64,000 bases of DNA from JBCCVH01 sp942492555. GTDB lineage: Bacteria > Bacteroidota > Bacteroidia > Cytophagales > Amoebophilaceae. Each line of letters starts with the position of its first letter. The first letter of the stretch is position 1. Location: contig CALOEX010000014.1 in NCBI GenBank assembly GCA_942492555.1, forward strand, positions 1 through 64,000, read 5' to 3'. The notes below the pieces were generated by a model. It made no database searches. It saw only the letters and a program-made list of their open reading frames with translations, and had not been told where the DNA came from. The position numbers were made by a program, and so were the translations under genes. This document shows positions 1 through 8,490 of this stretch, in pieces.

Positions 1-638
1 ACTTCTTTAAAGCATGTGGGTGATCCTCTCATTTTTTGGATATAGGTTGCTACCTGTTTATGATTAATGGTAATGTGCCACAGAATGCTATAGGGGGTTA
101 TTTTGATTTGGCTTTGGTCTATTTCATACCGATATGAGTTGCGGATGCCTGTGTAGTTTGTGGTGCTTGTGTTTTTTCTTTTTTTGAGATTTTTTGTTCT
201 TTGCTTGTTTTTGAGGTGCTTTGCTATGTAGTAAACGATGATGAAAATGCGAAATAGTTTCTTTTGGTTTAGTGTATGTTCTGTAGGGGTGTCACTTTGC
301 TTTTTTTTGCCTTTGGGTTCTTTTTTTACGTTGATGCGAGAAAATTTGAGGCGCCATACTTTTTTTGGTTTGCTCTCAGGGGCTGAAGTGGTAGGATGTG
401 TTTGACCTTCTGCTCTTTCTTCTCCTTCTCTTCGCTCATTATCATCATCCGGACCACTGGTTGTAGGTTTGGTGGGTTTTGGTGTAGGGTGTGTGGGAAT
501 GAGGGGTATGAAAGGTGTGGGGTTGTTTTCTTTTTGATGTTTTAGGTTTTTTCTTTCTATGAAGAAGTAGCTTAAGGTAGTGAACAGTATGCTTATGAAG
601 CTTGGAGTAGTGAAAATTATAATATGTAATTTGTTCAT
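1..638 (-). CDS. hypothetical membrane-anchored protein, C-terminus beyond window
   Basis: The reading frame is open from an ATG at 638 down to the left edge, 212 codons without a stop, so the C-terminus lies outside the window. Residues 5-25 are hydrophobic (an N-terminal anchor or signal peptide). A proline/threonine-rich and then charged stretch follows (runs such as PTPKPTKPTTSGPDDD), then a very basic segment rich in Lys, Asn and Thr. Near the cut end the sequence becomes more ordered (NSYRYEIDQSQIKITPYSI). I do not recognise a family. The layout of hydrophobic N-terminus plus low-complexity linker resembles other exported proteins in this window. Confidence 0.5.
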   Translation of the reverse strand, partial: MNKLHIIIFTTPSFISILFTTLSYFFIERKNLKHQKENNPTPFIPLIPTHPTPKPTKPTTSGPDDDNERREGEERAEGQTHPTTSAPESKPKKVWRLKFSRINVKKEPKGKKKQSDTPTEHTLNQKKLFRIFIIVYYIAKHLKNKQRTKNLKKRKNTSTTNYTGIRNSYRYEIDQSQIKITPYSILWHITINHKQVATYIQKMRGSPTCFKE

Positions 639-818
639 ACTTATATATAAACATATATTTTTAATTTTGAAAAAAACAAAACCATATTAATGGCATAGAA
701 AACTTTTGAAACCAGGTAAAACGGCACTTGAGAAAGTTCAACGGAATCCCTAAGAACTCTTAAGAGATCTGAAAAAGATCCTTCAAGAATGAATTTCATG
801 CGACAGCCCCTAAATTTT

Positions 819-1455
819 TTATGCTTTTGTAGCTCCTCTGGATAAAAGGAAATAATATTGGAGTAGTTTTTCAAATCTTTTTTGTAGTGTAACAACATTG
901 AACATCATTAAATATCTTTTTAGTCTTTTTTTGTCCAGCGTTTGTAATACCTCTTTGTTCCACCGCATTGCAACAAAGTCTTCGGTGCTATTAATATAAG
1001 TTGTAAAATACAAATAATCAAGAACTGCTTTTTCTTTATTGGCAATTTAAAAAAAAAACGTTGTCTATCTGGCAAATTTTATAACCAAAAAATAGGTCTT
1101 TTTTCACATGTCTATAGTCAAAAGATGCCATGGCATTTTTAAAGCGCTTTGTTTTTGAGGTTGTGCAAGAAGTCACTGTATAAACCCCTTCAGGAATGAT
1201 CCCATAAAAAGAGAGTGCTGACTCCATAGAAATGTAAGATGGAGGGTAAATCATATTACCTAAAGTAAACAATGTTACTTCGTTTACATTGTTTTTTTTA
1301 AATGTATAAAGGCTATTTCTCAGTTTACATATATATTTTTTTTTCACCCATTGGCTCAGCGTTTTTGCACTATATCTATTAAGAAAAATCTTTATTTGCG
1401 TGGGGGAAAAAGCGATCATACCTTGCATTTTCTCTTTTAATTCCAATATGTACAT
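819..1455 (-). pseudogene. AbiEi-family antitoxin-like protein, frameshifted
   Basis: The first part, from an ATG at 1455, has the layout of AbiEi antitoxins/regulators: an N-terminal helical region (FSPTQIKIFLNRYSAKTLSQ, probably winged helix) and the family-like segment SMESALSFYGIIPEGVYTVT followed by TSKTKRF. In frame it stops just after a run of ten A (plus strand 1049-1058). Shifting frame there restores the expected continuation IANKEKAVLDYLYFTTYINS and then WNKEVLQTLDKKRLKRYL, ending LQKRFEKLLQYYF. A homopolymer indel has therefore split the gene. No AbiEii toxin partner is visible next to it. AbiE is a bacteriostatic type IV toxin-antitoxin system; the assignment rests on sequence pattern only. 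Confidence 0.55.
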
Positions 1456-1501
1456 AGGTACATATAATTCTTTTTTTTAACCTTTTGGTAAAAGAATGGA
1501 A

Positions 1502-2263
1502 TTATTTTTTGGTTTGCTGACGCATCCATTCATAGAGGATAACAGAGGTGGCAACGGATATGTTTAAAGAGTTGATGTTGTTGCACATTGGAATGCGTAT
1601 GTGCGCATTGCACTGCTTGAGATGCTTTTCGGCAATGCCCTCATGTTCTCCGCCAAAAACAAAAGCCGTGGGATGTGTTAAATTAATTTCATACATTGTT
1701 TGTGTTGCTTGCTCTGAACAAGCAACGATTTGTAACCCGCTGTGTTGCAGTGTTTTTAATGTTTCTAGCAAATTGTTCGTGCGACAAATAGGCATGTGAA
1801 ATATTGTACCCGCAGAAGTTTTGATGGCATCTGCAGTAATGGGTAAACTTTTTTGATTGTTCATAATGATGCCATTTATGCCTGTTGCTACAGCACTCCG
1901 AATAATAGCTCCGAAATTATGCATGTCTTGGAGGTGGTCTAGAATGACAATGCAAGGTTGTTTACCTGTTTCATAAACATGTTGTATAATCTGTTCTATA
2001 GAAAAAAAATGAATGGGCGAAATGAGAGCAATCGCTCCTTGATGATTTCCATTTGTAAGACGATTCAGCTTTTCTACAGGAACTTTGTTACAAGGGATAC
2101 TATGCTGTTGTGCCAATACCAATAACTCCTGTAAAGCAGGACTGTTCATCGTGCGTTTAAGCCATATTTTAGCAATGCTCTTGTCACTAGATATAATAGC
2201 CTCATGAATGGCATGTATGCCAAATATCATTTCTTTCTGCTTTTTAAAATGGTTTATCTTCAT
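1502..2263 (-). CDS. rlmB: TrmH/SpoU-family 23S rRNA 2'-O-methyltransferase (RlmB type)
   Basis: A 253-residue protein of the SPOUT superfamily. The N-terminal substrate-binding domain begins at about residue 11 (IFGIHAIHEAI). The C-terminal SpoU domain has the three signature motifs: DHLQDMHNFGAIIRSA, FVFGGEHEGI, and IPMCNNINSLNISVATSVIL, which forms the trefoil-knot AdoMet site. Length and domain order match RlmB, which methylates the ribose of G2251 in the 23S rRNA peptidyl-transferase centre. Motif 1 reads QDMHN rather than the usual xDPxN, an unusual but conservative variation. An alternative start is at Met12. It is the last identifiable gene of a minus-strand group with efp and rpmF, but separated from efp by 240 bases with no convincing gene. 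Confidence 0.85.
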   Translation of the reverse strand: MKINHFKKQKEMIFGIHAIHEAIISSDKSIAKIWLKRTMNSPALQELLVLAQQHSIPCNKVPVEKLNRLTNGNHQGAIALISPIHFFSIEQIIQHVYETGKQPCIVILDHLQDMHNFGAIIRSAVATGINGIIMNNQKSLPITADAIKTSAGTIFHMPICRTNNLLETLKTLQHSGLQIVACSEQATQTMYEINLTHPTAFVFGGEHEGIAEKHLKQCNAHIRIPMCNNINSLNISVATSVILYEWMRQQTKK

Positions 2264-2503
2264 AAGTTTTGCTTGTATAGTAAATACTATTTTTCTAATC
2301 TTGTCTTGAGAACCAAAGATTTTTGGACGGAAAAAAGACTTAACACTACATAATCTACACTGTTGCTAACAATAAGTCCAAGTGTCTTGTGACAGTTATA
2401 GGTTGACATCTCTGCAAAACATCCTACACAGTCATAAATGAATCTCGTTGGTATATTTGTGCTTTTTTGCAATGTTACACCTGCTTTTCATCTTTAACAT
2501 ACC

Positions 2504-3073
2504 CTATGCTTCTTTTTCTCGGCTCATGTAGCTTTGTGTCGTACTATCGATTTTAATAAGATCACCTGGATTGATAAATAAAGGCACTTGAATCTCTGCT
2601 CCTGTTTCTAAAATAGCAGGCTTGGTAGCTCGTGTAGCAGTATTGCCTTTCACTCCTGTTTCTGTGTCGGTAACACGTAGAATAAAGTGCGCTGGCACCT
2701 CACACGTAAGTAACTTGTTTGTATCAGAACGAAACACCAACTGTACTTTAGCTCCCGCTTGAAAAAAATTACCACACTCTATTTGTTCTTTTCCCAAGGT
2801 CACTGCTTCAAAGGTTGTCTCATGCATAAAATGAAAATATTGCCCATCTTTGTATAAAAATTGATAAGGATGTTTTTCTATACGAACAGGAAATATTTTT
2901 GCTCCTGAACCAAAGGTGTTTTCTACAACTTTGCCCGTGGTAACACTCTTGAGCTTAGTACGTACAAACGCATTTCCTTTACCTGGTTTAACGTGCTGGA
3001 AATATGTAACTACGTAAATGTCATTTCGAAAATCAATACATAAACCATTACGCAAATCATTCATTGTTGCCAT
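2504..3073 (-). CDS. efp: translation elongation factor P
   Basis: A 189-residue protein with the EF-P arrangement: KOW-like N-terminal domain, central OB domain and C-terminal OB domain. The conserved loop that reaches the peptidyl-transferase centre is HVKPGKGNAF, with the tip lysine at residue 32, the position that is post-translationally modified in many bacteria. The start of the second domain (YKDGQYFHFM) and the C-terminal ending (PGDLIKIDSTTQSYMSR) are typical. EF-P relieves ribosome stalling at proline runs, which matters here because several neighbouring exported proteins are proline-rich. It starts 13 bases after the rpmF stop, so the two are probably one transcript. Confidence 0.95.
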   Translation of the reverse strand: MATMNDLRNGLCIDFRNDIYVVTYFQHVKPGKGNAFVRTKLKSVTTGKVVENTFGSGAKIFPVRIEKHPYQFLYKDGQYFHFMHETTFEAVTLGKEQIECGNFFQAGAKVQLVFRSDTNKLLTCEVPAHFILRVTDTETGVKGNTATRATKPAILETGAEIQVPLFINPGDLIKIDSTTQSYMSREKEA

Positions 3074-3086
3074 GTGCTGAAAATAT

Positions 3087-3275
3087 TTAAGACTTGAAGT
3101 TCTCCATTACTAATTTCCCTCTATAATAAAGCTTCCCATCTTTTTCATAAGCTTGATGAGGTGGGTGTTTAATACCCGTTGTTGGACATGTACTCAATAC
3201 TGGTGGAGTAACCACATGATGTGTGCGACGTTTCCTTTTTCTTTGTTGTGATGTTTTTCGTTTGGGATGTGCCAT
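3087..3275 (-). CDS. rpmF: 50S ribosomal protein L32
   Basis: A 62-residue basic protein. The start MAHPKRKTSQQRKRKRRTH is the usual L32 N-terminus and the C-terminal half contains CPTTGIKHPPHQAY and KDGKLYYRGKLV as in Bacteroidota L32. Only one cysteine of the possible zinc ribbon remains. Its usual upstream partner, the DUF177/YceD gene, is not present; about 200 bases without a gene lie upstream. It is followed 13 bases later by efp. Confidence 0.93.
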   Translation of the reverse strand: MAHPKRKTSQQRKRKRRTHHVVTPPVLSTCPTTGIKHPPHQAYEKDGKLYYRGKLVMENFKS

Positions 3276-3477
3276 GATTATAACGGTAAATTTTTATTAT
3301 TTTTTTATAGTGCTAAAGTCTTTGATGATAAAAACAATACAATGCACTAGCAATAGACGCAAATCTACTGTTTTATATGTCTCTTAGCAAGTTGAAGAGC
3401 ATCATTTATGACAGCTTATCGAACAATGTTAAAATTTTGGCGTTTTTGAAGCTTATTGAAAGGATTGAGCCTATAGC

Positions 3478-4335
3478 CTATATTATACATAAAATCCCCA
3501 CAAGACCAATAATCATGGTAGCCAAAAAAGTATTTACCTTTTTCAAAAACTGCTGAGAAGATTCTTTCTTAACAGAAATATACAAATCTCCTGGCATGCC
3601 TCCTCGTATTGTTACATTTCCTTTTCCCCGCATAACCAAAGTGATGCCTGTACCAATGTCAGGGAGTAGTTTTATATCAATTTTTTCCCTAATGTTCTTA
3701 CGTCCTTCCCCATCGCATTCTTTGCAATGTTTTTTGATCTTTTTTCCGTAACCATCACATACTTCACATATAGCGTCAAAGAAAAAATAGAGAAAACCTT
3801 TGATAGCATGGTCAATACCTGTTTCGTGGCAATTTGTACACGCTTCTAGAGAAGATCCATTCGCAGATCCATTTCCATTACAATCTTGACATGTAACGTA
3901 GTGTTGTAGAGAAATTTGACGATGTACACCTGTGATAGATTCTTCTGAATTGAGTAGTATGTTTATACGAATATTCCTTTCTGATTGGTAGTAGTTGTAA
4001 GGTGTATGATAATGTTTTCCCCCACCAAATCCTGCCTTATATTGTTGAAATATCTTCATGATATCATACATAGAAGGTGTTTCATAGGGTTTTGTGTTAT
4101 CTTCTACCTCTTCTCCACCAAATTGATCATAATGAATCCTCTTCTCCTCATTACTAAGGATTTCGTAAGCATTGGTGATTTCTTTGAATTTTTCTTCAAT
4201 CTCTTTGTCTCCTTGGTGTTGATCAGGATGCAATGCTAATGCTTTTTGACGGTAGGCTTTTTTTATTTTTTCTAAAGGAGCATTTTTAGGTACACCTAGA
4301 ATTGCATAATAATCTTTTTGATTCATGGTTAGCAT
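3478..4335 (-). CDS. DnaJ-like chaperone, shortened and ending in a membrane segment
   Basis: 285 residues. The J domain spans about residues 7-72 with the HPD motif at 36-38 that activates DnaK ATPase. A short glycine/tyrosine-rich linker leads into a zinc-binding region at 149-211 with all four Cys motifs (CQDCNGNG, CTNCHETG, CEVCDGYG, CKECDGEG). The first substrate-binding domain resumes (RGGMPGDLYISV) and the protein then leaves the DnaJ pattern, ending with about 18 hydrophobic residues (FLATMIIGLVGILCII). Full DnaJ is about 370-390 residues, so the second C-terminal domain and dimerisation helix are missing and a membrane anchor stands in their place. Met4 is an alternative start. It may recruit DnaK at the inner membrane; the genome's main dnaJ is presumably elsewhere. 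Confidence 0.85.
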   Translation of the reverse strand: MLTMNQKDYYAILGVPKNAPLEKIKKAYRQKALALHPDQHQGDKEIEEKFKEITNAYEILSNEEKRIHYDQFGGEEVEDNTKPYETPSMYDIMKIFQQYKAGFGGGKHYHTPYNYYQSERNIRINILLNSEESITGVHRQISLQHYVTCQDCNGNGSANGSSLEACTNCHETGIDHAIKGFLYFFFDAICEVCDGYGKKIKKHCKECDGEGRKNIREKIDIKLLPDIGTGITLVMRGKGNVTIRGGMPGDLYISVKKESSQQFLKKVNTFLATMIIGLVGILCII

Positions 4336-4402
4336 TGTAGCATTTTAATGATTTTTGTTAAAAATCATGTCCTAAAATAAAAAATAAGCGTTACAAATAA
4401 AA

Positions 4403-4434
4403 AACTTTCCACAACCTAAAGGTTGTGGAAAGTT
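4403..4434 (-). terminator. rho-independent terminator after the 4527-5099 gene
   Basis: A perfect 14-bp stem (AACTTTCCACAACC pairing with GGTTGTGGAAAGTT) closes a 4-base loop. On the minus strand it is followed directly by TTTTATTTG, a U-rich tail. It lies about 90 bases after the stop of the exported protein gene at 4527-5099 and before the dnaJ-like gene, so it separates two minus-strand transcripts. Confidence 0.8.
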
Positions 4435-4526
4435 ACATTTTTATACAATATGCTCTAGCACCTAACAAATCTATAAATGATTAAGTTTTAAATCAAACAC
4501 TGGATTTGTTGAGAAAATTTTTTAAT

Positions 4527-5099
4527 TTATTTTAAGCAATTAAGCTCACGTGCATTTTGGCTCAAGACCATAAGCTTTTCAGATACTTCTGCTCCTGCCC
4601 AGGTAAGTAGATTACCACCACAAGATCCCACTCCTACACTACCAAAAAACAACACGCCTAGAGCTTTAAAAAGCTTTTTATTTGTGGAATCATCTGGTGT
4701 CCACTTCAATGAAGTACAAGTAAGTTCAAATGAACCATTTTGTGCTTTTTCTAGACACCAACCTGATCCGGCAAACATACCCTTAAGTAACCAAAAACTC
4801 CATTCGCTTACATGAGCAGTACACAATAATGTTATCTTGCCTCCTGCAATTGCCACCTTGCTTCCTTGCACACCATATCCTACTGTTGTTTCTCTAGAAG
4901 GCAATTTCTCACGTACACTACTATTAACTTTTTTGGCTTTTTCACCCACGTTTCTCAAAAAACCTGTTGTGCTTTTTTTAACATTACCCCACCAGCTTTT
5001 TTTATCCCGTTGCTTAGCAACTGTTGACCCACCAAAGGCCATACAGAAAACAAGAAGCAACCATACATATTGCATGTATCTTTTTTGTGTGTTTTTCAT
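4527..5099 (-). CDS. hypothetical exported protein
   Basis: 190 residues with a clear N-terminal signal: basic start MKNTQKRYM, hydrophobic core YVWLLLVFCMAFGG, and a possible cleavage site after STVA. The mature part is lysine-rich at first, then contains hydrophobic segments around residues 85-115 and 145-170 and six cysteines. No recognisable domain. It is a single-gene unit: a Bacteroidota-type promoter lies 49 bases upstream and a strong terminator downstream. Confidence 0.7.
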   Translation of the reverse strand: MKNTQKRYMQYVWLLLVFCMAFGGSTVAKQRDKKSWWGNVKKSTTGFLRNVGEKAKKVNSSVREKLPSRETTVGYGVQGSKVAIAGGKITLLCTAHVSEWSFWLLKGMFAGSGWCLEKAQNGSFELTCTSLKWTPDDSTNKKLFKALGVLFFGSVGVGSCGGNLLTWAGAEVSEKLMVLSQNARELNCLK

Positions 5100-5147
5100 A
5101 ACAAATTTAATTTAATGTATCCAATGCCTCTACATCGAATCTCGGGG

Positions 5148-5179
5148 CAAATATAGCTACTTTTTCCAAAGTAAACAAA
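5148..5179 (-). promoter_or_regulatory. Bacteroidota-type promoter for the 4527-5099 gene
   Basis: Read on the minus strand, a -33 element TTTG (5176-5179) and a -7 element TATATTTG (5148-5155, consensus TAnnTTTG) are separated by 20 bases, the spacing used by the Bacteroidota primary sigma factor. The start codon at 5099 is 49 bases downstream. The rest of the 5100-5420 gap is AT-rich with no gene. A second, weaker plus-strand box TAAGTTTG sits at 5314-5321, about 100 bases before the MazG-like gene, with no matching -33 element. Confidence 0.6.
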
Positions 5180-5420
5180 ATTACATACACTCTTTAAAAG
5201 AACCATACAAGAAACTAAGTACTTACTACCCTTTTACGATGCACTTTTTAAGAAACATTACCATACCATTACAAACTTTTTACAACCAATTTTTTATTTT
5301 AGAACATTTCCATTAAGTTTGTAACACAAAGACATCATAACTTCCATATTTGCTTATACACAACCCAAATATACCCAACTGTCATCTTTTTACAACCAAG
5401 AACCCTTTTGCCCAATCATC

Positions 5421-5774
5421 ATGAATACAAACATAGAAAATTTAAAAAAAGAAATCAAAAAACTACAAGAGGAAAGAAACTGGCAACAATTTCATTCACC
5501 CAAAAATCTTTCCATAGCTTTAGTATTAGAAGCAAGTGAAGTTATGGAAATATTTGTGTGGAAAAATATAGAGGAAAGCTATTCGCTAAAAGATAGTGAA
5601 AAACAACATTTAAAGGAAGAACTAGGAGATGTGTTGATTGTTTTATTGAACTTAGCTCAGAAGTTCAATGTTGACCTTATAGATTGTGCCACGGAAAAAA
5701 TAAAAGAAATTGCCAGAAAATACCCCGTGGAAAAAGCAAAGGGAAATAACGCAAAATACACAGAACACCAATAG
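5421..5774 (+). CDS. MazG-like nucleotide pyrophosphohydrolase
   Basis: 117 residues of the all-alpha NTP pyrophosphatase superfamily, closest in pattern to the small MazG-like/RS21-C6 (dCTPase) group. The hallmarks are WQQFHSPKNLS (21-31), the acidic helix with E37, E40 and E43, the second acidic helix EELGD (66-70) that together bind Mg2+, and the end KYPVEKAKGNNAKYTEH. These enzymes hydrolyse (d)NTPs to monophosphates and remove non-canonical nucleotides. It converges with the membrane protein gene at 5791, 16 bases away. Confidence 0.85.
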   Translation: MNTNIENLKKEIKKLQEERNWQQFHSPKNLSIALVLEASEVMEIFVWKNIEESYSLKDSEKQHLKEELGDVLIVLLNLAQKFNVDLIDCATEKIKEIARKYPVEKAKGNNAKYTEHQ

Positions 5775-5790
5775 TACATCAAAAATACCC

Positions 5791-6495
5791 TTATTTTAGC
5801 ATCGCCTCCATAACATAAATCAATGCCTCATACACGCACATAACGATTAGTATCTCAAACAATAAAAACAAAATACGATTTAGAGGCTTTAAAGTTTTGG
5901 ACCATTCCGTTGCATACATAGTTACAATAGATATTGCAGGACCAAATAAAGTCATCGGAAGCATGATTGTATCGAACTTTAAGAAAACAGGAAACCTAAA
6001 CTGCACAGCATCTGTAAAAACTTCTTGCACAAAAGCAAAATATCCCTTACTCATAATCTCAAGATAATTCGCTTGTTTCGATAATTGCCAAGAATCTAAA
6101 AGCTCACAATATTTCAATTTAAATTCATCAGAAAGCTTTAGTGAGTGAAAAATAAGGCGCATAGTATGAGAAGTTGCTGTCTTATGAAGTAAAAAAAGTG
6201 CTTGTAAAGAAAAAGTACCCAAAATACCAAAGGCAGTATAGAGTAGTAATTGCAAAAACAAATTTTTTCTCTTATGCATAGCAAATAAGAATGAAGAAAA
6301 ACCCTGAGAGAAAAGCAAAAGCGTTAACCATTCATCTTCATCTAGAAAGTCTAACCACTGTAAAAACAAAGAAAACACAAAATAAAACAAAACAAAGGGA
6401 AAAAATGTTAAAACTGTAGTGAATACAATTTTAAGCCAAGATTGCTTGGAGGGAATGTTCAAAGAAATTTTACTCATTTTTATATTTATTTTCAA
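5791..6495 (-). CDS. hypothetical multi-pass membrane protein
   Basis: 234 residues. Hydrophobic segments at about 22-48, 57-73, 79-105, 180-196 and 207-230 suggest five or so transmembrane helices. The stretch between 110 and 170 is polar and helical. No family recognised. Met7 is an alternative start. Nothing nearby suggests its role. Confidence 0.6.
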   Translation of the reverse strand: MKINIKMSKISLNIPSKQSWLKIVFTTVLTFFPFVLFYFVFSLFLQWLDFLDEDEWLTLLLFSQGFSSFLFAMHKRKNLFLQLLLYTAFGILGTFSLQALFLLHKTATSHTMRLIFHSLKLSDEFKLKYCELLDSWQLSKQANYLEIMSKGYFAFVQEVFTDAVQFRFPVFLKFDTIMLPMTLFGPAISIVTMYATEWSKTLKPLNRILFLLFEILIVMCVYEALIYVMEAMLK

Positions 6496-6629
6496 TGATA
6501 TTTTTTATGTAAACAACTAAAGTGCTAGAACACTTACACAATCATTCATTACTTACAGCTTATAGCATAACTAGCAAAAATTTACTCCCAAATGTAATCA
6601 TCTAAATCGCTTAAAAAAATTTCGTTTTT

Positions 6630-6989
6630 TTAAGCAAACAATCCCGGCATCTCACACCCAACAACAAACATACATCCCAAAAATGCACCTGTGAATAAAA
6701 TACAAACACATGCAACACTACAGCTACACATAGTAATTTCAGCATGATAACCCAACCACAAACACAACTCACAACACTTTCTAAAACCATTACTGCTCGG
6801 CCTAGCAACAGGAACATAAAGATAATCCACAATAACACTTGTTAGATCAGCAGGAAAAAATCGCGAAGCTAATGTACCATATGCATAGCCATGAACCAAA
6901 GAAAAAAGACGTGGAGCAACAGAATGCCTTCTACTCACAACAGTACGATCAAGTGGCATAACCACAGATGTATTTTCGGCACTCTGCAC
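6630..6989 (-). CDS. hypothetical small protein with C-terminal membrane segments
   Basis: 119 residues. The N-terminal half is polar (for example LASRFFPADLTSVIVDYLYV). From about residue 76 it contains two hydrophobic cysteine-rich stretches that could cross the membrane. No family recognised. Its first codon lies only a few bases from an IS256 remnant on the other strand, so the original 5' end may have been lost and the present start may be accidental. Confidence 0.35.
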   Translation of the reverse strand: MQSAENTSVVMPLDRTVVSRRHSVAPRLFSLVHGYAYGTLASRFFPADLTSVIVDYLYVPVARPSSNGFRKCCELCLWLGYHAEITMCSCSVACVCILFTGAFLGCMFVVGCEMPGLFA

Positions 6990-6994
6990 TGGTT

Positions 6995-7090
6995 GATCAA
7001 AAAGTTATCAGCTTGTATGCGAATGGTATGAGTCAATCTTCAATAGCAGACCATATACAAGAATTGTATGGTATAAATCTAGAAACAGAA
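6995..7090 (+). mobile_element. IS256-family transposase remnant (internal N-terminal segment)
   Basis: The plus strand encodes DQKVISLYANGMSQSSIADH followed by IQELYGINLETEG. This is nearly the same as residues 90-122 of the IS256-type transposase fragment at 30333-30716. No terminal repeats, catalytic residues or other parts of the transposase are present. It is a dead scrap of about 30 codons. Confidence 0.8.
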
Positions 7091-7190
7091 GGATTTGTAA
7101 AAAATATAATATATTTAAAATTTTTCTATATTTTCTATAAAATTATTTACAAAATAGTTCATTTTGAATGAAGATTGCACTTGCTCTGTT

Positions 7191-7241
7191 GTGTCCGGGC
7201 CCTAGCATAGTAGCAAAGCTACTATGCTAGGGCCCGGACAC
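7191..7241. repeat. perfect 24-bp GC-rich inverted repeat (hairpin)
   Basis: The left arm 7191-7214 (GTGTCCGGGCCCTAGC...) and right arm 7218-7241 are exact reverse complements around a 3-base AAA loop. Each arm contains GGGCCC. The GC content is far above the surrounding AT-rich DNA. There is a weak T tract (TTTTT, about 7250) nine bases after it on the plus strand, so termination is possible but not well supported. The rest of the gap 7091-7480 holds no recognisable gene. Confidence 0.75.
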
Positions 7242-7480
7242 CTATGCCACTTTTTAACTTATATGCCCAATGAAATTTGATAATCCTATAAGTAAATACA
7301 CAAGTTGACACAAGTGTATGCCTCTTTTGTACCGATCTTTTATCCTTTACTCCTCATGATGCATTTTTCATTTTTTGCTATTCGTTATTCATTTTCTTTT
7401 GTGGTCTCTACATAGTAACCAATGAGTAAAATGAGTAGCCCATATAACGAGAAATACAAAAAAACATATACCTTAGCACC

Positions 7481-8017
7481 ATGTTAAAACAATCATCATT
7501 AGATACCCCACTAGGCAAAATGATTGTTATCGCAAATGAAACAACAATACATTTACTTGATTTCGCAGATAGCATTCACATTACAAACCACTTAAAACAA
7601 TGGAGATCACAGCAACAAGAAAGTATACCCATAGGTAAAACAAAAGTAATGCATATGATAGAACAAGAACTAGCCCTTTATTTTGCTGGTGATCTAACAA
7701 GTTTTAAAACACCCTTCCATATGCTTGGCACCGACTTCCAAAAAAAATCATGGAACTACTTAACGCAAATCCCCTATGGAACAACCCATCATTATGCAAC
7801 ACAAGCCACAAAAATCGGTCATGCAAAAAGCTATCGAGCAGTAGCCAATGCCAATAGAGCCAATCCTTTAGTCATTCTTATACCATGTCATCGCATCATT
7901 AGAAAAAACAATTCACTTGGAGGCTATAGAGGTGGTATACAACGCAAAAAATGGTTACTTGATCATGAAAAAAAACCTTACATACAAAAGATCCTTCTTT
8001 GCCTTCCCCTTCTATAA
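7481..8017 (+). CDS. ogt: methylated-DNA--protein-cysteine S-methyltransferase
   Basis: 178 residues. The C-terminal DNA-binding/alkyl-acceptor domain shows the active-site motif IPCHRII with the acceptor Cys136, followed by LGGYRGGIQRKKWLLDHE. Before it come IPYGTTHHYATQA and the arginine-finger helix SYRAVANANRANP. The N-terminal RNase H-like domain is short and diverged. The protein repairs O6-alkylguanine (and O4-alkylthymine) by irreversible transfer of the alkyl group to Cys136. The last dozen residues extend beyond the usual end. It stands alone, with no ada-type regulator domain. Confidence 0.93.
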   Translation: MLKQSSLDTPLGKMIVIANETTIHLLDFADSIHITNHLKQWRSQQQESIPIGKTKVMHMIEQELALYFAGDLTSFKTPFHMLGTDFQKKSWNYLTQIPYGTTHHYATQATKIGHAKSYRAVANANRANPLVILIPCHRIIRKNNSLGGYRGGIQRKKWLLDHEKKPYIQKILLCLPLL

Positions 8018-8089
8018 AATAAAAACTACTTAAAACCAACAACCATTGCGTAAAAACCGTGACTTTACTATTTTTCTATAAAAAATTTT

Positions 8090-8097
8090 TACCTTTG
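8090..8097 (+). promoter_or_regulatory. possible Bacteroidota -7 element
   Basis: TACCTTTG matches the TAnnTTTG -7 consensus and lies 24 bases before the ATG at 8122. No TTG-type -33 element is visible at the expected distance. Confidence 0.35.
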
Positions 8098-8121
8098 CAA
8101 TAATAACCCACATCCAAAAAC

Positions 8122-8337
8122 ATGATCATAAAAAACCCCAAAAGCAAAACATCACACCATCTTATATTATTCCTATTCATAACCCTCTTAGCAACTCTCA
8201 CAACAATCTACCTTTACGATACCATATATGCAACTCAACCAAGCAATACACAAATGTCACCCCCACAAGACACAACAACAAAAGACACTGCTGACAACAA
8301 AATCTCCAAGCAACAACCCAAAACTAACCCATCTTAA
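8122..8337 (+). CDS. hypothetical small single-pass membrane protein
   Basis: 71 residues. A basic start (MIIKNPKSKTSHH) is followed by one hydrophobic helix (LILFLFITLLATLTTIYLY). The exposed tail is rich in Thr, Gln, Lys and Pro with no cysteine. No family recognised. A plausible -7 box upstream and the membrane topology favour a real gene, but low complexity in A/C-rich DNA keeps confidence moderate. The 8338-8490 interval after it has no supported gene. Confidence 0.45.
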   Translation: MIIKNPKSKTSHHLILFLFITLLATLTTIYLYDTIYATQPSNTQMSPPQDTTTKDTADNKISKQQPKTNPS

Positions 8338-8490
8338 AAAAGATTTAGATCTTGTACAAAAAGTATCATATTTGTAAAAAATTTACTTTTCGCACAAAAA
8401 CATTCCATTACACACTATATTTCCTTACCAAAAGCAAATTTTCTACAAAAGAAAATTTGCTTCCTTACCTATTTTTAAACATTCATTACC

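Noticed and set aside
641..898. 85-codon minus-strand frame
   Set aside because: It overlaps the end of the AbiEi-like remnant in another frame and has no family pattern of its own.
2287..2472. 61-codon minus-strand frame between rlmB and efp
   Set aside because: No recognisable features or start context; gap too short and composition unhelpful.
7191..7241. Ordinary rho-independent terminator
   Set aside because: The stem is unusually long and GC-rich and the T tract is separated by nine bases; recorded as an inverted repeat with undecided role instead.
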